This document shows, piece by piece, positions 59,031 through 64,000 of a stretch of DNA of 64,000 bases. Below the pieces are notes generated by a model that was not told the origin of the DNA, ran no database searches, and worked only from the letters and a program-made list of their open reading frames with translations. Numbering within the stretch: position 1 is the stretch's first letter; each line of letters opens with the position of its first letter. Position numbers and translations under genes: made by a program. Source of the DNA: Hybos culiciformis (Eukaryota; Arthropoda; Insecta; Diptera; Hybotidae); assembly GCA_964007475.1 (NCBI GenBank), contig OZ023275.1, positions 22,942,899 to 23,006,898 on the forward strand, given 5' to 3'.

Positions 59031-60061
59031 GGGAGCGGGCCTCTTTGCAAATTCCATATTGCAAAAGTCTATTTGGCCGAAAGCCACTTATCAAATTTAT
59101 ATGTTTCGCAAATGTCCATTTCGCAAAAAAAACTCTTTAACAAAATTCCATTTGGCCGAATGCGACACTTCGCAAAAAGATATTTCCCAAAATACCAATT
59201 CACAACATTATATTAATTGAGACACTTCGCAAAAGTATAGTTTAACAAATTTTTTTATATTGCACAAATATGATGAATAGAGGTTTTTTTAACTGTAAAA
59301 AAAAAGCATGTAGGATTTTATAGGCTCATGGATGAAATCCGAAAAGAAATATTATATGTAACGGCTGAAACAAAAAAATTTGAAATGGGTCGGCCACCAG
59401 CAGTAAAAAAAAACAAATTATTACTTAAAATATAAAAAAATTGAAAATATTTTGAAAAGAAAAGACGATTATAGGGAAGTCAAACTATTATTTTTGATTG
59501 CCGAGAATTTAAAATTAAAATAATTTTTTTAAATAAAAATATTAATTTTCTAATATGTACATACTGGTTATGTACGTATTGAATATTAAAAAAAATATAC
59601 ATTAAGTATTCATTTTTTAATATTATTTCTTATATTTACAAACTGGATTTGTATTAACTATATTAAAAAAACAGATATTAAAAATTCAATAAAATTTCTT
59701 AAAATTAAAACGCATATAATTGGAATTGTTTAATTTAATAATATGCATTTATGATAATGCAACATATTTCAGTGCATGCTAAATATACATTTCGCAACTA
59801 CCCTTTTTGGCGTAATTCACATTTCGAAATGTGAATCACGCCAAAAAGGGTAGTTGCGAAATGTATATTTTGCCAAAAGTAGTAGTTGCGAAATGTCCTT
59901 ATGCTAACTGGAAAGTTGTTAACTGTCTCATTAGGCTAAAGCGAACGTTTGTTAACTATCCGTTTTGCGAAATGGTTCCTTTGCGAAGTGTCTTTTTTGC
60001 CAAATGGAATTAGGCAAAATGTCTTTTTGCGAAATGTCTTTCGGCGATTCGGGTAACACCC
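59031..60061. mobile_element. 1031-bp DNA element with modular TTCGCAAA arms, copy 2
   Basis: Nearly identical to 42971-44014 with the same ends and same orientation, flanked by AAAATTTT (59023-59030 and 60062-60069, 8 bp). The central palindrome has a shorter loop than in copy 1 (no GCGCGTGCACGC spacer). The internal MDEIRKEILYVTAE stretch is also kept. Confidence 0.82.
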
Positions 60062-60069
60062 AAAATTTT

Positions 60070-62308
60070 AGTGTTTTGAATCACTAAAATATTGTTTACA
60101 TGCTGAAAATGTAATTTGTTACCGTATAGTATCGCCTCCGGTCATTAAAAGTTATAAATAAACTTATTTAATTTAAAATAAATCTATCAGATTTTATAAA
60201 TATAAAGTAAAAAATTTCAATTTTCAATATTGTATTCTTAGTTCATCGGATTAAACCTAAATATCAATAAATATAATATTCAAAGTAATTGAAAAAAATT
60301 GGTAAAAAAAAAATTAGATTTTGGTTTTTTATAATAGTACTCATAATAGAAATTGAACGAAAAATCAGATAAAATAAAAAAAAATTATATTAATCTGATA
60401 TATTGGCGATATGAATTTACAAAATCTCTCCGGCAAAAGGTATAATATTTCGTTTAGGTTTTTTCACTTAAACAAATATTATTTTCATTTGTTTTACATT
60501 CCATTCCGTTGAAATTTAGGTCAATAGAATTAGTTATGAAAATTGATTCCTTTTTTAAAGGTGTAAAGTGACTCTTAACATAAGTAAACCCCAAAACATA
60601 ATAATTTTTATTTATGCTTTTTCCCTTTTGTTATTCATCATGATATGGATAAATTAAAGTGTGAATACAAACTTTTTTATTACATCGAAAATAATGCGCT
60701 TAAGTAAATTTATTTTTTGAATAATAATAATTTTTTAAGGTTTATTCACCTTTTTTTTTACATTGGATGTAATGTTTAATAAACACGTCATACACATATT
60801 TTCATTGCATATTTTAGAAATCCAATTAAGATTTATGAAAAAAAAAAAAGAGAAAATTTTAGTTTAGGTTTTTTATGTCGAAGTTTTTATTTTTATTTTA
60901 TGTTTATTTTTTTCATCAGAAGAACATTTATTCAAAAATTTAATTTGGGAGATATATTATGATAATTAAATTTATCAAAAACCTTACGTAAAAGTGATGT
61001 CAAGTATACCTATATATTTAAAAGTTTTTGTTTTTGAAAAACAATTAGATATATTATAATTTGAAAGAACTACAGATTTGATCATCATTTATCGGTAATT
61101 AATTTAATTGCGTAAATTAAGTTGCAGAATCTAATTGAGTGTTTATTTTTTTTTTTTGTTTATTTCTTTATTTACACAAGTAGCTAGCAGTTTATTTACA
61201 AATTATTAGCTACAATATTTAATAATTTAATTAAAGAATTTTATTTATATTTATGTAGCAGTAAATGATAATACATAGTAATAAAATATATTGTTGGAAA
61301 AGAATTCAAACAAACTGATATATAGTTAAATATTATTGCAAAAAAAAGTTAAAAGCTATGAAGAATTACTGCAGAATTAAAGAATTCATTATTGATTCAT
61401 TTGAGTTTTTGTAAAAGGGCTTTTAAGAAAAAAAATGTTGGTTCTTCGACGTGCCACCGTAAAAGTAATGTTTAAACGACTAATTCTTGATGAATTCTAT
61501 AGAAATTTAATCTTTGAATAAGTTCAGAAGAATCAATTTTTGCGGAAACAATTTTAAGATTCATGAAGATATAGGCTTCTTTGAGTCTATCATCACAGCC
61601 AAAATCAAATTAAACAATCTTAAAAAATAGATATCTAGTGTACTCAGATTAAACTCTGATATATTGAATCCCAATTTAAACTTATTTGCGTAGTATATAA
61701 GTTTATTTACAAAAATGCCTCGTTAGTATTATTCTAAAACATTTTGCGTATATCAAAAAAATATATTCAGCACATTATTAATTTAATATTGCGCTTAAAA
61801 TTTATATTTTATATACCAAAGAAAATATGTAAAATGTATACTAAAAATGGAACAAAATGTTATGTGTACATAAATTATGACATTAATTTTTCCTGCAGGG
61901 TTATAAAAATCAAATACTATCTACTTTTATTATTTTTAACCATTTTCATTTCTTATTCATATATTTGGTCTATGTATTTTACTTTTATTTTATTTATTTT
62001 GGATATTATGAATATAAAATATTTCGATTGTGATTCTAGCATTAAAGCATAATATTTTGTATAGTATTTATCACGGATGTTTTTATTACACATAAGAGAA
62101 AAATATTCGGTTAAACTTTTTTTTCTTTTTTTGAAATAGAGTTGTCATTGTAATAATAAATGTTGTTCTGCGAGTCAACTCAGTTCCATCAAAAATAAAT
62201 AATCGTAAAACGAAATGAAGTTGAAAAAATTTTTGTTCACCTATACATACAGTATACTTTAAAAATAATTTATTTTTATATTAAATTCGTCAGCATCGGG
62301 TATTATAC
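60070..62308. other. Gene-free AT-rich stretch
   Basis: Includes a chance hydrophobic frame at 61744-62052 without domain or composition signal. No supported feature. Confidence 0.5.
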
Positions 62309-62315
62309 CTAATAC

Positions 62316-62634
62316 CATAAAGGAAGTATAAATAGAGAAACTAGTCCCATACAAAAAATGCAAATACAAATAGTGAAACAAAAAATCCATATCACAACCC
62401 CATGAACTTTTTTTTTGTATTTTTTGAGAATTCCACTCTCACAAAAGCTTTTAAAACTTTCAAAATAACAACAGTTCTATACAATTTTAAAAGTTTTAAA
62501 AGCTTTTGTGAGAGTGCAATTCTCAAAAAATACAAATAAAAAGCTCATGGGGTTGTGATATGGATTTTTTGTTTCACTATTTGTATTTGCATTTTTTGTA
62601 TGGGACTAGTTTCTCTATTCATACTTCCTTTATG
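62316..62634. mobile_element. 319-bp fold-back MITE, CATAAAGG family
   Basis: Nearly the whole element is one long hairpin of two arms about 145 bp each, starting CATAAAGGAAGTATAAATAG. It is flanked by the 7-bp duplication CTAATAC (62309-62315 and 62635-62641). Terminal 45 bp or so match the larger element at 9877-11118, so it is probably mobilised by the same transposase. Confidence 0.88.
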
Positions 62635-62641
62635 CTAATAC

Positions 62642-63192
62642 CTATCAAAGATCATAATTTTTCTTCGATTATTTCCAATTTTCACATTTTAGATTAATTT
62701 AAGCTTAAATGATCATTTTCATTAAATGTGTATATTTATTTTTATTATTTTTACTATTACATATTATAAGTATGCGCAAATTTTTTTTTTTTATTTTTAT
62801 ATATAAATTTTGTTTTAAACACTTAATGAAAAATTCATAGTGCATGAATAGATATCATAATTTCGTAGTAATAAAAAAACTTTTCGGATATGCCAAACAA
62901 ACAAAAAAAATTTTTTTCCTGTTCCTTTTTTGGTTGAAGTATCCTAAAAGAATTTTAATATCTTCTACATAACAGAAAAATAATCCTTTTTTTTTTTTCA
63001 GTAATGAATATAATATTTTTTATACGTATGTATAATTGTATATCATACTATTGTATACAGGGGCAAAATTCTTCTGGGAAAATTATTCATAAAAAGAGAA
63101 ATATGATAAACAGTTTTTTAAGTATTTGACGAGAACTGCAGATAAAAATCAAATTAAATTTTAAAATGTATTATATTTTGTGCATACTAGGG
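62642..63192. other. Gene-free AT-rich stretch
   Basis: No supported feature. Confidence 0.5.
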
Positions 63193-63378
63193 TATAGTAC
63201 GATTCAAATCACTTGACCAATCCGTTATGCGAAGCTTTCCCTTTCCATTAAAAAATGCATACAAAATTTAGGGGAAATTATTTAAGAAAAAAGCTCATGC
63301 AATTTTTGTATAATAATTTTATTCAAATTTTACCCTCTCTTAAAAGCTCATTGGTCAAGTGATTTGAATCGTACTATA
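63193..63378. mobile_element. 186-bp fold-back MITE
   Basis: Perfect inverted ends of 29 bp beginning TATAGTACGATTCAAATCAC. If the outer TA pairs are the target duplication, the element proper is 63195-63376, as for Tc1/mariner MITEs. Confidence 0.7.
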
Positions 63379-64000
63379 TTGTTCCCGATAACGAGTTGTT
63401 CTTGAATAGTTCTTGGATTATTATATAATTTTCATACAAAATTTTTCTCAGATAAGCTGCTGGATTAGCTTCTGAACCAGCTCATTTAGTTGCTTCAATT
63501 AGCTAATAGTGACTAAAAATGTCCTTAATTGCATTTGAATAATTTATATATAAAAATTTGATGACATTATTCCTTTGCTTTGTTTTTTGACTTTTTTTTT
63601 TTTTTTAATTAAAACTGACTTTAAATTAGTTTTCTTATGACTATTCTAATTTCCAGTTAAATGTACTGACTGTTCTCCAAATACATTTACTTACTTAAAA
63701 CCATAAAATTCTTTTTTGAAATTGTATAAAAATGTTTTGAAGTGTGAAAAAGTAAATTAAAGTAATTTTAGATTTTATTTTATGTTCAAACAATTTAAAT
63801 ATATTTTTTTTCTAGTTCGTTATATTTTTTTTAATTATCATTTACAAAATGATTAATTATTTAACGTGAATAATTTACTATTTGCATTAGTGCAATACAA
63901 GTTGAATAATTAAATATTTTATTAATGATTCAATTAAAAAATAATAAATTCTATGTACTATATATTGTATATGAATTAAAAATTTAGGAGCAGAGTATTT
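63379..64000. other. Gene-free AT-rich stretch
   Basis: No supported feature up to the window end. Confidence 0.5.

Noticed and set aside
59831..60013. 60-codon frame starting MNHAKKGSC
   Set aside because: Produced by the repeated GCGAAATG/GCCAAATG modules of the transposon arm; not a gene.
61744..62052. 102-codon frame
   Set aside because: Composed mainly of Ile, Lys, Tyr, Phe and Leu as expected from random AT-rich DNA; no domain or splice context.

Overview
The window is very AT-rich eukaryotic DNA with long A/T runs, few and short open frames, and many small inverted-repeat transposons. An insect or other arthropod genome fits best: the LTR element looks like the Mag-type Ty3/gypsy group, the DNA transposons include hAT, Tigger/pogo and other MITE families, and one candidate intron is short with consensus splice sites. 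I cannot name the species. There is one assembly gap of exactly 200 N at 8954-9153. I see no prokaryotic operon, no CRISPR array and no convincing functional tRNA or rRNA gene.

The only intact protein-coding genes are two near-identical BTB-BACK-Kelch genes, each 564 codons, in opposite orientation: minus strand 3878-5572 and plus strand 27820-29514. They lie inside a larger inverted duplication (about 1970-5945 against 27412-36500). The coding region and its immediate 3' flank are almost unchanged between copies, while the outer flanks are clearly more diverged. This pattern suggests recent gene conversion between the arms.

The right-hand copy has been hit by two retroelements. A 4558-bp gypsy-type LTR retrotransposon (30718-35275, minus strand) has 210-bp LTRs that I read as identical, a GAAAT target duplication, a primer site matching tRNA-Ser, and a polypurine tract. 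Its gag-pol is broken by two frame changes, a nonsense codon and loss of the N-terminal half of reverse transcriptase. Next to it is the 3' part of a non-LTR (LINE) element (about 35676-36430). The left-hand copy keeps the matching uninterrupted sites for both insertions.

The rest is a graveyard of mobile DNA. It holds LINE reverse transcriptase fragments (170-640; 6100-7060), a TA-flanked MITE nested in the second fragment (6244-6792), and another TA-flanked element with a T-rich, tRNA-like core (947-1730). It also holds a hAT MITE (20850-21383), two Tigger-derived MITEs with a transposase C-terminal remnant (26413-26909, 53237-53714), and a fold-back family with 5-bp target duplications (42687, 46261 and 51298). 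A 505-bp repeat family is present at 24852 and 51005. Twin elements of about 1.04 kb carry 8-9 bp target duplications (42971-44014, 59031-60061). A further family begins CATAAAGG and has 7-bp target duplications (9877-11118, 62316-62634), and there are several single fold-backs.

A few less AT-rich islands look coding without an identifiable family: 7999-8097, 14646-14733, 44458-44590, 54375-54674, and an apparent two-exon unit with a short consensus intron at 55578-55940. I found no clear undescribed system. The best leads are the converting inverted Kelch pair with its marked empty sites, and the 1.04-kb element family with modular TTCGCAAA arms.
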